From a virus, in IMG/VR virus record IMGVR_UViG_3300031774_004116, positions 1 through 22,256 of that record: 22,256 bases of DNA. One strand, 5' to 3'. This document shows positions 1 to 8,416 of this stretch, in pieces. The stretch's first letter is position 1, and every line of letters starts with the position of its first letter. Below the pieces are notes generated by a model. It ran no database searches and was not told where the DNA came from. It saw only the letters and a list, made by a program, of their open reading frames with translations. Position numbers and translations under genes: made by a program.

Positions 1-1
1 T

Positions 2-1270
2 AAAGGTTTTCAGTTAAGCAAATATGAAATCACGCAGGCGCAATACCAGGAGGTAATGACAGGGAATACTGATGGTTTAAGTGCTACTCCGAGTCAATAT
101 GGCGGTAACCCGGATCGCCCAGTGGAAAGTGTGTCATGGGATGCGGTCCAGGTGTTTTTACAACGCTTGAATGCACAGCTAGCAAGCAGTATTCCTTCGG
201 GTTGGGAATTTGCCTTGCCAACAGAAGCAGAGTGGGAGTATGCCTGTCGAGCTGGCACAACAAGTGTACATTCCTGGGGGAATAACATAGACTCCACCCT
301 AGCTAATTACAGTGTCAATAACAATATTGGAAGCACAACAGATGTGGGAAGCTACGCCGCTAATCCTTGGGGCTTTTTTGATATGCATGGCAATGTGTAT
401 GAATGGGTAGCGGATTCACAAAATAGTTATACTTCGAGCCCACAGGTCGATCCCTTTTATGACGGAGGGTCGACATCAAGAAGGGTATGTCGAGGCGGGT
501 CCTATGCTCATGGGTCTTACTACGCAGCTTCAGCAGTTCGTGACAATGCTACTCATAACTACGGGCAGTATTGGCACGGCTTCCGTGTCGCATTAAAGCA
601 TACTGCACACTTTACAGGTGTGGAAGATATTCAATATACACAAGCAGAATTAGACAATTTCCCTGACACCACAAATAGCGACTACTCATTAGCAGGCGCA
701 ATTATTCAGTTCACTGGAGCTACAGGGTCTACGGTGAGTTATATAAAAAATGATTATTACAAAATAACGAACAAGAGATGGAACTGGATGACTAATAAGT
801 ACGAGTACACCGTGGTTGATGGATCGGGTACTACTATGTCGCCTGTATTAATCGGTAATTCTAGTGGACCGACTAATACTTCAGACCCACTCACTCAATG
901 GCAATTAAAAGAAATACCTTTTGATACAGATCAAGATAATATTAGGGATGATACCGATTATTTTTGGGGGAGGAGTGACAGTTTTCCCGATGGCGGAGAC
1001 AGTACAAATAACGATTGGGAGTATACGGGCCTGTACACACAAACCAAAGCCGAGTTAGACACCTGGGAAATTGATTCGTCAAGTACTATCCAAATAAATG
1101 ATGTGATTAAACTTTATGCAAATGACGAGTACTACATTGTAACCAACACTACTAGGACAGGGGCGAATCAAGCTCAATTAATAGATTTTATTGGTCCGGT
1201 TGATAATGCAGCATACAGTTATATTTATGCAAATACTAGAGGGAGCTCATTTGATAAGGTAGCTGAATGA
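2..1270 (+). CDS. FGE-sulfatase / C-type-lectin-fold protein, 5'-truncated
   Basis: The reading frame is open from base 2, and the 18 codons before the ATG at 56 already fit the family (LSKYEITQAQYQEVM), so the true start lies outside the window. Counting from the ATG at 56, residues 1-180 show the formylglycine-generating-enzyme/sulfatase-modifying fold: RPVESVSWDAV, LPTEAEWEYACRAG, GFFDMHGNVYEWVAD, then RGGSY and GFRVAL. In phages this C-type-lectin-like fold is more often a ligand-binding display domain than an enzyme. Residues 181-404 are a lower-GC tail with two related segments (about 194-239 and 327-364) and a DTDQDNIRDDTD stretch (290-301) resembling a calcium-binding thrombospondin type 3 motif. 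The position just before gpL suggests a virion or receptor-binding component. The domain is clear; the role is inferred. Confidence 0.8.
   Translation, partial: KGFQLSKYEITQAQYQEVMTGNTDGLSATPSQYGGNPDRPVESVSWDAVQVFLQRLNAQLASSIPSGWEFALPTEAEWEYACRAGTTSVHSWGNNIDSTLANYSVNNNIGSTTDVGSYAANPWGFFDMHGNVYEWVADSQNSYTSSPQVDPFYDGGSTSRRVCRGGSYAHGSYYAASAVRDNATHNYGQYWHGFRVALKHTAHFTGVEDIQYTQAELDNFPDTTNSDYSLAGAIIQFTGATGSTVSYIKNDYYKITNKRWNWMTNKYEYTVVDGSGTTMSPVLIGNSSGPTNTSDPLTQWQLKEIPFDTDQDNIRDDTDYFWGRSDSFPDGGDSTNNDWEYTGLYTQTKAELDTWEIDSSSTIQINDVIKLYANDEYYIVTNTTRTGANQAQLIDFIGPVDNAAYSYIYANTRGSSFDKVAE
491..589 (+). other. FGE C-terminal segment resembling a DGR variable region
   Basis: This segment, from RGGSY to GFRV, occupies the place where diversity-generating retroelements diversify FGE/C-type-lectin proteins. 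Many codons end in C or T and encode Tyr, His, Asp, Asn, Ala or Thr, as expected if they derive from AAY codons in a template. No reverse transcriptase gene and no obvious second copy of the segment were seen in the window, so this is only a resemblance. Ordinary FGE proteins also have an RGGSW...GFRV block here. Confidence 0.25.
635..1147 (+). repeat. Two diverged protein repeats in the FGE protein tail
   Basis: Bases 635-772 and 1034-1147 encode related segments: YTQAELD ... GAIIQF ... YYKITN in the first and YTQTKAELD ... NDVIKLY ... YYIVTN in the second. The similarity shows at protein level only. They are probably two copies of a small beta-rich module that carries or spaces the lectin-fold head. 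The family is not recognised. Confidence 0.45.
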
Positions 1271-1317
1271 TGTAAGTCATACAAAAAAACTATATTTAAA
1301 AACTAATCAATTTTCTT

Positions 1318-1328
1318 TATTATAACAT
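1318..1328 (+). promoter_or_regulatory. Promoter-like TATTATAACAT upstream of the tail-tip genes
   Basis: In the 73-base gap before gpL, the 11-mer TATTATAACAT ends 15 bases before the ATG at 1344. It contains -10-like hexamers (TATTAT, TATAAC) but has no good sigma-70 -35 at normal spacing. The identical 11-mer recurs at 18332-18342 before the first sugar-cassette gene. It may be a promoter read by a phage-specific or host sigma factor. AT-rich sequence makes chance matches fairly likely. Confidence 0.3.
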
Positions 1329-1343
1329 GTACATTGTATTGTA

Positions 1344-2378
1344 ATGAAGAATACCTCTAAAGCTAATGCATCTTTGTTTGACCTTGATCCGTCAACAATG
1401 ATATGTTTATATAGGATAGACTTAAAGGATAAAGGTAATTATTTATTTCATGCTGGGGAGAATGGATATCAAAACAAATTGGTATTTAATAGTCAGGATT
1501 ATGATTATTTTCCCATAAAGGTCGAGGGGTTTGAAATGCACGGGGACGGCAGATTACCCCGACCAAAGATGACATTCTCGAATCACAAGGGAAGCATATC
1601 AATGAAGTTGGCTTATTTTAATGACTTCACTAATTATAAAGTAACAAGAATAAAAACTTTTGTTAAATATTTAGACTCAGTTAATTTTCCTGACGATGTG
1701 AATCCACATGCCGACCCAGACCCTGATGCTTCTTTTGCTGAAGATGTTTTTTATATCAATCAAAAAGTAAAAGAGGATGACAATATTGTAGAGTTTGAAT
1801 TAGTGTCTTTACTGGAGCTGCAGAATGCAAATGTACCAGCACGAACAATGTATTCAAATAACTGTCCGTGGGCATACAGGAGTACTATTGGCTGTGGATA
1901 CAGAGGAAAGCCGGTGTCAGACGATAAGAATAAAAGATTTGTAGCTAGCGGATACAATGGACAGATGGTTGGATCTGAAGTGTATTTTTCGGGCGAAGAT
2001 ATTGTGGGAGAATTTGGTGCACGTGATGAAAACGGGCTATACCAAGACTGGACAAACACTGGGGTGTACGATAAGGGTGACGTTGTTAAGCTTATACCAT
2101 TCTCTTCTGATCCAGAATTAACACCTGTCGGTATATATGTTTGCCTTAGTGACGATGTAAGATCTAACCCTGTATTGGATAGGCAAAATTGGGTTAAAGA
2201 TGATTGTGATAAAACATTATGCGGCTGCAGATTAAGATTTTCTGATGATGCTACTGGAGCAGGTGGCGGAGTTAGGCTTCATGAAAATAAAGAAGGAAGC
2301 GATAATTTTTGGGCAGAAAGTGAAGAAGGGTTGCCTTTTGGGGGATTCCCAGGAATAGATCCTTATGACTTCAAATAA
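1344..2378 (+). CDS. Lambda gpL-like minor tail protein, Fe-S cluster type
   Basis: This tail-tip protein (344 residues) belongs to the phage minor tail protein L family, whose lambda member binds an iron-sulfur cluster and joins the tip to the tube during assembly. The N-terminal half fits the family (LVFNSQDYDYFPIKVEGFEM, LPRPKMTFSN). The conserved cysteines are Cys174 (NNCPW), Cys184 (GCGYRG), Cys288 and Cys293/295 (CDKTLCGCRLRF), followed by the family ending LPFGGFPG at 330-337. Between the cysteine pairs lies a long insert (about 190-287) whose YDKGDVVKL ... GIYVCLSDD ... NPV ... NWVKD pattern resembles the small CBM5/12-type modules common in tail proteins. No clear Shine-Dalgarno precedes the ATG. 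The next gene starts within its last 14 bases, indicating translational coupling. Confidence 0.88.
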   Translation: MKNTSKANASLFDLDPSTMICLYRIDLKDKGNYLFHAGENGYQNKLVFNSQDYDYFPIKVEGFEMHGDGRLPRPKMTFSNHKGSISMKLAYFNDFTNYKVTRIKTFVKYLDSVNFPDDVNPHADPDPDASFAEDVFYINQKVKEDDNIVEFELVSLLELQNANVPARTMYSNNCPWAYRSTIGCGYRGKPVSDDKNKRFVASGYNGQMVGSEVYFSGEDIVGEFGARDENGLYQDWTNTGVYDKGDVVKLIPFSSDPELTPVGIYVCLSDDVRSNPVLDRQNWVKDDCDKTLCGCRLRFSDDATGAGGGVRLHENKEGSDNFWAESEEGLPFGGFPGIDPYDFK

Positions 2379-3093
2379 ATTTTGCGACAGTATAATAGAG
2401 CATGCCAATAGTAGCCCCGAAAAAGAGGTTTGCGGCTTCGTTATTTTATCTGATGATTTAATCGTATATTCTGAAAGAGCGATAAACGAAAACCCGAAGC
2501 CAGAAGATTCATTCTCTATATCGCCAGCTAAATTTTTAAACTACAAACTTAATAAAAATATATTAGGAATATACCACTCTCACACACGAGAGGACGAGTT
2601 TCCATCTGAGCATGATAAAGCGGGTGCAGAAGCAACCGGACTTCCTTATTTAATTTACAGCCTGAAGACTAGGAGGTTCTTTTTATACTACCCAGAGTCT
2701 TACGATCCGGCCAATCTTTTGGGGCGGCCATATGTAAAAGGATTCTACGAGTGCACCTGTATATTAAAAGACTACTTTATATCCAACCTAGATGATAACA
2801 TAACAACATGGAATCAAAACTATTGGTTGCCAGAATTAGATGAAGCAGCAAATAAATTATTAATAAATATTTTAAATAAAAATTTAATGCAATTAAAAAA
2901 ACAAGATAATATACAAAAGCATGATGTTATAGTATTTGAATTGAAACAGGGTAAAAGATTTCATGTTGGTATATATCTGGGTAATGATTATTTTGTACAT
3001 CAACCAATGCATGGATTGTCTTGTAATCAATTATTTGACGAAAGATGGCAGTCTAAGGTTAAACATGTGTACCGACACCATTCTTTAGTGTAA
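2365..3093 (+). CDS. Lambda gpK-like tail assembly protein, JAMM plus NlpC/P60
   Basis: This two-domain tail-tip protein (242 residues) has the lambda gpK layout. The N-terminal JAB/MPN metalloprotease domain is complete: Glu21 (KEVCGFV), His71 and His73 (GIYHSHT), Ser81 and Asp84, fitting E...HxHx7Sx2D. The C-terminal NlpC/P60 cysteine-peptidase domain carries Cys130 (FYECTCILKDYF), His200 (RFHVGIYLG) and His212 as the likely triad. Such proteins are thought to process tail components or cut host peptidoglycan during DNA entry. The gene overlaps gpL by 14 bases, with an AGGAA ribosome-binding site at suitable distance. A second Cys (132) beside the catalytic one leaves the exact nucleophile slightly open. 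Confidence 0.9.
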   Translation: MTSNKFCDSIIEHANSSPEKEVCGFVILSDDLIVYSERAINENPKPEDSFSISPAKFLNYKLNKNILGIYHSHTREDEFPSEHDKAGAEATGLPYLIYSLKTRRFFLYYPESYDPANLLGRPYVKGFYECTCILKDYFISNLDDNITTWNQNYWLPELDEAANKLLINILNKNLMQLKKQDNIQKHDVIVFELKQGKRFHVGIYLGNDYFVHQPMHGLSCNQLFDERWQSKVKHVYRHHSLV

Positions 3094-3100
3094 ATAAAAT

Positions 3101-3104
3101 AAGG
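3101..3104 (+). promoter_or_regulatory. Ribosome binding site of the gpI-gpJ fusion gene
   Basis: AAGG lies 7 bases before the ATG at 3112, with a second AAAAGG directly abutting the start. It is one of the few clear Shine-Dalgarno sequences in the window and supports this start. Most other genes start by overlapping the preceding stop. Confidence 0.55.
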
Positions 3105-3111
3105 CAAAAGG

Positions 3112-6100
3112 ATGAAAAAGATACATTTACATGGTGATCTTGGTAAAAGGTTTGGTGAAACCTGGGATCTTGATGTGTCTTCTGCTGCCGAAGCTATGGC
3201 TGCATTATGTGCCAATAATTTTGGTATACAAAAATATTTACAAGAAGCATACAATACTGGAATAAGTTATGGTATAAAAAAAGATTCAGGAGAAATACTA
3301 CAAAGTAAAGAAGAGCTTGAATTAATTAGTAATCAAGATTTTCATATTTTCCCTATACCTCAAGGCTCTCAGACATTTACTATAAATTTAATAATGATGG
3401 CTGCGACAACTGCAGCCAGTATGTATATACAAAAGAAAATTGCTGAAGCCATGGAGAGAGATGACTCTGTACTTCAGGCTCAAACCCAGTCTTTTATATA
3501 TAGTGGAAAACAAAACAGGTTTGAGCAGGGATCTACCGTTCCATTGGGATATGGCAGAATGAATGTTGGGACAAACATTATATCTGCATGTGCAATAAAC
3601 TATGACTTTAGCGCGGAAAAGGTAAAAGTTTTTAATTTCGAAGAGGGTATATATAGTTTAGTTCCGTTTTATCAGGACCCTGAATTATATCAAGAGCACG
3701 GCCCCCTGGGGGCATCGTTTGGTAAAAAAACATTCGATGGAAGTAGTGAATACAGGGTAATAGATCCAACATATTTAAAACTTAAGCTAGGATTAATAGG
3801 TACAATGTTTGGAACTATTGATGGAATGTATGGTTCGGCTCTTACATCTGAAGAGTATAGAAGACAAGTTGTATCCATGGAGGAATGTAAGGGTGATAAT
3901 TTTTTTGGTTATTATTGCTATACATTTGATTGGTCGAAGGGGGTAAATAGAGATTTATTACCGAACTTCAATGAAGATACAGGAAATTGGTATGCTGAAA
4001 CTAAAACTATTGATAAGACAACATTTGCTATACCTTCATTGGAGGCAGAGAAAAGCTCTTTCGTGTGCATACAAAGTGACCCAAGACTAGAGACAGAGCA
4101 GCTTGGGAATTTTTATCCTATATTTTGGAGTGAAGAGAGTTTAGATGAATTAAAGGGTAACTTACAACTTAAAAATTTACTTGAGGCATTCCCTGTTCAA
4201 GCGGGAGAGAGATGGGTTGATGGTAAAAAGGAAAATGGACTGGGCTGGTTTAAATTAGAATCAACTACTGTATATAAAGCTATAGATTTAATTTGCGAAG
4301 GATCAATAGATGGATTTGCAAGTAAGAACGGAGAACTTTTGGATTTTAGCAAAGATTTTAAAGTAAATGAGGCAAGTAAAAATAAAACAAGAAATGAAAA
4401 TGACGACTATCTTCAGGCAGTATATCTAGATTCAACCCCAGTAAAGGAGGTAAATTATACTGCAGAACTAGATAGCTATAATATTAACGAGTTTGATATT
4501 GATGTCGGTATGAATTCAAAAGGAGCAATGGGCACTGATGACCAACTTCCCCTTAAGGAACAGTACCGGTTTACCGCAGACACGAAAGAAATTAATGCCC
4601 CGCTTTATGGCCCTAGGGCGGTTGCTGAGACTTTCTTAGCAGAGGGTGAATTGGAAGCATTTCAGCCTAAAAAAATATACAATCAAGGAGATGTTGTATT
4701 GCATGAAGAAAATGGGGGTTTAACTAAATATAAAATAAACAAAAACTTATCAAACCAGTTTTCAGATAAAGAAAATTATTTATATGAGGGAGATATTTCA
4801 AAGGCGGATATAGTATATACCGGAGAGGAATTAAATATACAGTTTTTAGTTACCGGGCCAGGGCTTGGTGAATATGGATTTTTTGGGGAGCAGCAATCTT
4901 ATACAGAAGGGGATAAGATAAAAACAGAAACATACGATGGGCACTGGGAATATTATAAACTTGGGCCGGGCGCTGAAATATATCTCGGAGATTATAGTAA
5001 GGATACTGATTATAGCGCGGAGGTCGGCAAAATAATTAAAAAGAAAGATTTTTTATACAAAATAAAGCCCGGAAAGGAAGTGGATGAGGAAACTGGGGAG
5101 ACTTCTATAATTGCAGATTTCAATGAAGATGCCCTTCCTGGCGGGGATATTAATACATTTGCAGATACACTATTCATAAAAGTACCATCTCCAGACGGCG
5201 AGGAGAGAATCATATTTAATGATTACGGTAAAATATTATCCGAGCAGCAAGATTTTATAAGTAAACAAATAGACATCACCCCAGAGTCTGAAGACGATCA
5301 AGTTGAAATTTTTTGGCAAAAGATTTATATAAATTCACCAGTAGAAATAAAAAATGACAGTGACGAGAATATAACCGAGCAAATATCTATATTTGGCCCC
5401 GGGAATAGTTATGTAACGAGTATTGAAAAAAGTGTGCAGGAGGAAAACTATGCTAGTCATACTATTATTAATCCGTTAGTGGAGCAAGTGTATGTCAGTT
5501 TACAGCTTGATGAATTAATGTATTTATACGAGGGTGATTATGTTCAGGTGGAATATAAAATTGGAGAGCTTTGGTTTGACATATTAAATGGATTAAGTAT
5601 TTATTTTGGGGTTGTCGGGGTTGTAAATACAACCAGGGGAACTACAAAGTTAGCAGATGCAATTATAATGATGGAGCTGGCCGGAATGGCGGGGAATCCA
5701 GATGGCGTAAAGGATGGAGAAGAACTATTGGCGGATGCGGTCCAAATTGGAGGTAAGGGTGTGGAACAACTCGCTGTGGCGGGTGTTTTGCAGGCAATTG
5801 AAAATCTTTTAGATAAAAATGATAGATTTAACTTGGGAACTAAAGTTGAAAACTCTGGAGAAAGTTGGCCAAATAGGGCAAAATTTAGGATAAAATACGG
5901 AAATGAGGGAGAAATTATGTACTCCACTGATGTATATATGTATGGAATTGCAACATCGCCCTACAGAAAAGATGTAAAACTATATATGCCACCAAACCCT
6001 GGACAGAAAAATAGAATAATTAAAGTATATAAGCTTAATCGAGAAAGGAATCCAGTGAAAGAAGGCGAGCAAGCCGCAAGATATAAGGACAGGATGTCGC

Positions 6101-8415
6101 TAGCCGCAGTCACGGAAATAACCCCGGTGAATTTAAGTTATCCGAATTCTGTTGTTATTGGAACAAGGGTAAATGCAAGAGATTATGCAAATATACCAGA
6201 AAGAAATTACCACTTAAGATTAAAAAAAGTAGCATTACCAGATGAGGCAACATATGACCCAGAAACAAGAAGGTATTTACAAAACTGGAATGGACTGTTT
6301 GCTGGTCAAGAAGATAAGAGTGACCCAATCCCAGAGAATGCTAAGAGATGGACAGACAATCCCGCATGGTGTCTTTATGACTTAATAGCTGACAAAAGAT
6401 ATGGAGTTGGGCGTTTTGGAATTAAGCCAGAGCATATAGATAGATGGACACTTTACAAAATATCTAAATACTGTGATGAATTTATTCCAACTGGCTATAG
6501 CCCTAAATTCCCAAAGAAAAAGTTCTCGTATAATAGTAATGAGTTAGGCGGCCATTCAGTGATTATTGATGGGGTTGATAATTTTGCGGCTGAATTTAAC
6601 CACCCTAATAAAAAACTTGCATTATTTTATCAAGATGGAACTTATGATAGTCTTGCAATCTCGAGCACAATAATAGAAGAAAATAAAATAATATTAAAAC
6701 ATAAACCTTTATTTGATGTTGGTGAATGTGCAGTAGAGATTGATTATCCATTAGTTGAGCCTAGGTATACCCTGAATGCTTTTATAATGAATCAGTCTAA
6801 TGCATTTAAATTAATAAATGAATTTGCATCTATATTTAGGGCATTTAGTTATTGGTCTGGTGGGGCTATAAATTTCTTTCAAGATGAAAAAAGAGAATCT
6901 GTCATGTTGTTCTCTAATAATAATATAGCCAAAGAAGGATTCGCATACTCTAATACCCCAAGAACAAGCAGAACGAATATTTGTAAAATAAAATATTTAG
7001 ACAGATATAATCACTTTCGGCCAAAAATGGAGCATCATGAGGATAGGGATTCTGTTATTGAGAATAATATAATTGAGCAAACTATAGATGGGTTTGGCAT
7101 TACATCACAAGCTCAAGCTAAAAGAGCCGCTGAGTTTTTAGTAAAATCAGCAAACCTAGAAACAGAAATAGTAGCATTTAAAACTAATCTGCTTGGGTCA
7201 TATTTAAGACCAGGAGATATCGTAGATGTGTTGGATAATAAAAGAAATATCGGAAAATTTTCCGGAAAGATACTTGATATAGAGGTAGCTGACGACGGAA
7301 GAACTGGGTCTATAAAAGTAGATTACCCCGTATCTTCCATAATAGATCCAACGGACATGAATACATGGAGAAAGGTTACTTTGTATAGCCCATCTCAGAA
7401 CCAAACTATTGAATCTTTAGATGCAATAGGATCACCTGAAAATCAAGATATAGACGATATAAGAAAGCCGCAAATAATTGAATACTTTGTCTCTGAGGTA
7501 TACGAAAATGATACAAGATTAAAGCTTTACAATAATCCATACGAATTTATTGAGGGTGAGTATACATGGTATCAAGCATTGGCTGATGCCGAAGAAAGGG
7601 GCGGTGTGCTTGCTAGGATATATAACGAAGATGAGCTCAATTTAGTCAAGGAAGCTCTTCCGGCTGATAAATCTGCATGGATTGGTGGTTATTACAGAAG
7701 AAAACCAGAGCCCGGGAAGGCTGTGTGGCACGAGCCTAAATCTTGCGAGCCCGGTGGAGAAGGTATAGAGTTTTTTGACTGGAAAGATGAATACCCGCAA
7801 TTTAACAGCCAATCAAATCCAGGAGATTATTTAAAAGTAAATGGATCCACTGATATGAATATTCATGGAGACTGGACACATGATGATGGAAAAAATAAAA
7901 TCGGATACCTGTTAGAGAAAGTTTCTGACAACGACCTCAGGGATCTGATAGGTATAGAGGGAACCACCTTCTCTCTACAAAGCGATGTTAATCTAGCCAA
8001 TAAAAAACAATACAAAATTATTAATATAACAGAAGATTCTAATGGTATATTTAATATACAAGGATTAGAATATAATGCTGATAAGTTTGATAATATTGAA
8101 AAACATGCATCTATTCAGCCGCCGACTAGACCTGTTTTATTTACAGAAAAAACTTTAGCACCGCCAGCAAATGTTAGGATTGAAATATTAAATGAAGATT
8201 TCCAGAATAAAATTCCTTATGGTCTTAAGGCTATATGGAAAACGGATCCGGCAGCAGCATCCTATCGAGTTCAGTTTTTTGATCAAAACGATTTACTTGC
8301 AACATTTGAAATAAACAATGATAAGGGTCAGGAGAAGATGTCCTATACTCATAGAAATAAAAGAATATCTGAGGATGGCACTTATTATGTAAGAATATAT
8401 TCAGTACCTTTTTAA
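3112..8415 (+). CDS. Tail tip attachment protein: gpI-gpJ fusion with inserted C-type lectin domain
   Basis: This 1767-residue protein combines two lambda tail genes. Residues 1-85 match the gpI tail-assembly domain (IHLHGDLGKRFG ... HIFPIPQGS), followed by a hydrophobic stretch (about 88-104). Residues 125-160 (QSFIYSGKQNRFEQGSTVPLGYGRMNVGT) start the gpJ-like part. The central gpJ hallmark is at 1082-1100 (DNPAWCLYDLIADKRYGVG). Family members form the central tip structure that contacts the host receptor. Long additions lie at about 420-850, including a CBM5/12-like YNQGDVVLHEENGGLTKYKI. Residues about 1477-1605 form a C-type-lectin-like domain (YTWYQALADAEERGG, SAWIGGYYRR, GDYLKVNG, GDWTHDDG, YLLEKV) inserted in the C-terminal beta region, which resumes at KYKIINITED and ends with an FN3-like segment. 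The next gene begins one base after its stop. Confidence 0.9.
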   Translation: MKKIHLHGDLGKRFGETWDLDVSSAAEAMAALCANNFGIQKYLQEAYNTGISYGIKKDSGEILQSKEELELISNQDFHIFPIPQGSQTFTINLIMMAATTAASMYIQKKIAEAMERDDSVLQAQTQSFIYSGKQNRFEQGSTVPLGYGRMNVGTNIISACAINYDFSAEKVKVFNFEEGIYSLVPFYQDPELYQEHGPLGASFGKKTFDGSSEYRVIDPTYLKLKLGLIGTMFGTIDGMYGSALTSEEYRRQVVSMEECKGDNFFGYYCYTFDWSKGVNRDLLPNFNEDTGNWYAETKTIDKTTFAIPSLEAEKSSFVCIQSDPRLETEQLGNFYPIFWSEESLDELKGNLQLKNLLEAFPVQAGERWVDGKKENGLGWFKLESTTVYKAIDLICEGSIDGFASKNGELLDFSKDFKVNEASKNKTRNENDDYLQAVYLDSTPVKEVNYTAELDSYNINEFDIDVGMNSKGAMGTDDQLPLKEQYRFTADTKEINAPLYGPRAVAETFLAEGELEAFQPKKIYNQGDVVLHEENGGLTKYKINKNLSNQFSDKENYLYEGDISKADIVYTGEELNIQFLVTGPGLGEYGFFGEQQSYTEGDKIKTETYDGHWEYYKLGPGAEIYLGDYSKDTDYSAEVGKIIKKKDFLYKIKPGKEVDEETGETSIIADFNEDALPGGDINTFADTLFIKVPSPDGEERIIFNDYGKILSEQQDFISKQIDITPESEDDQVEIFWQKIYINSPVEIKNDSDENITEQISIFGPGNSYVTSIEKSVQEENYASHTIINPLVEQVYVSLQLDELMYLYEGDYVQVEYKIGELWFDILNGLSIYFGVVGVVNTTRGTTKLADAIIMMELAGMAGNPDGVKDGEELLADAVQIGGKGVEQLAVAGVLQAIENLLDKNDRFNLGTKVENSGESWPNRAKFRIKYGNEGEIMYSTDVYMYGIATSPYRKDVKLYMPPNPGQKNRIIKVYKLNRERNPVKEGEQAARYKDRMSLAAVTEITPVNLSYPNSVVIGTRVNARDYANIPERNYHLRLKKVALPDEATYDPETRRYLQNWNGLFAGQEDKSDPIPENAKRWTDNPAWCLYDLIADKRYGVGRFGIKPEHIDRWTLYKISKYCDEFIPTGYSPKFPKKKFSYNSNELGGHSVIIDGVDNFAAEFNHPNKKLALFYQDGTYDSLAISSTIIEENKIILKHKPLFDVGECAVEIDYPLVEPRYTLNAFIMNQSNAFKLINEFASIFRAFSYWSGGAINFFQDEKRESVMLFSNNNIAKEGFAYSNTPRTSRTNICKIKYLDRYNHFRPKMEHHEDRDSVIENNIIEQTIDGFGITSQAQAKRAAEFLVKSANLETEIVAFKTNLLGSYLRPGDIVDVLDNKRNIGKFSGKILDIEVADDGRTGSIKVDYPVSSIIDPTDMNTWRKVTLYSPSQNQTIESLDAIGSPENQDIDDIRKPQIIEYFVSEVYENDTRLKLYNNPYEFIEGEYTWYQALADAEERGGVLARIYNEDELNLVKEALPADKSAWIGGYYRRKPEPGKAVWHEPKSCEPGGEGIEFFDWKDEYPQFNSQSNPGDYLKVNGSTDMNIHGDWTHDDGKNKIGYLLEKVSDNDLRDLIGIEGTTFSLQSDVNLANKKQYKIINITEDSNGIFNIQGLEYNADKFDNIEKHASIQPPTRPVLFTEKTLAPPANVRIEILNEDFQNKIPYGLKAIWKTDPAAASYRVQFFDQNDLLATFEINNDKGQEKMSYTHRNKRISEDGTYYVRIYSVPF
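7540..7926 (+). other. C-type-lectin-like domain inserted in gpJ
   Basis: Residues about 1477-1605 of the gpJ protein follow the C-type lectin pattern: helix 1 (TWYQALADAEERGGVLARI), helix 2 (NEDELNLVKEALP), WIGG, then FFDWKDEYPQFN, GDYLKV, GDWTHDDG and a closing YLLEKV strand. Classical disulfide cysteines are mostly missing, as in many bacterial and phage members. The flanks read as one gpJ beta domain interrupted by the insert. Ligand binding (glycan or protein) is inferred. Confidence 0.75.
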
Positions 8416-8416
8416 G

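Noticed and set aside
56-58. ATG at 56 as the true start of the FGE protein
   Set aside because: The frame is open upstream to the window edge and encodes family-typical residues (LSKYEITQAQYQEV), so the gene begins outside.
2-1270. FGE protein as a genuine sulfatase-activating enzyme
   Set aside because: The gene lies among tail genes and there is no sulfatase in the window; the fold is commonly reused for binding in phages.
1760-2059. 99-codon minus-strand open frame inside gpL
   Set aside because: It lies wholly antisense to a well-recognised gene, has no family features and no start context; treated as a shadow.
5601-5927. 108-codon minus-strand open frame inside gpJ
   Set aside because: Low-complexity Ser/Pro/Ala-rich shadow of the gpJ frame with no recognisable domain.
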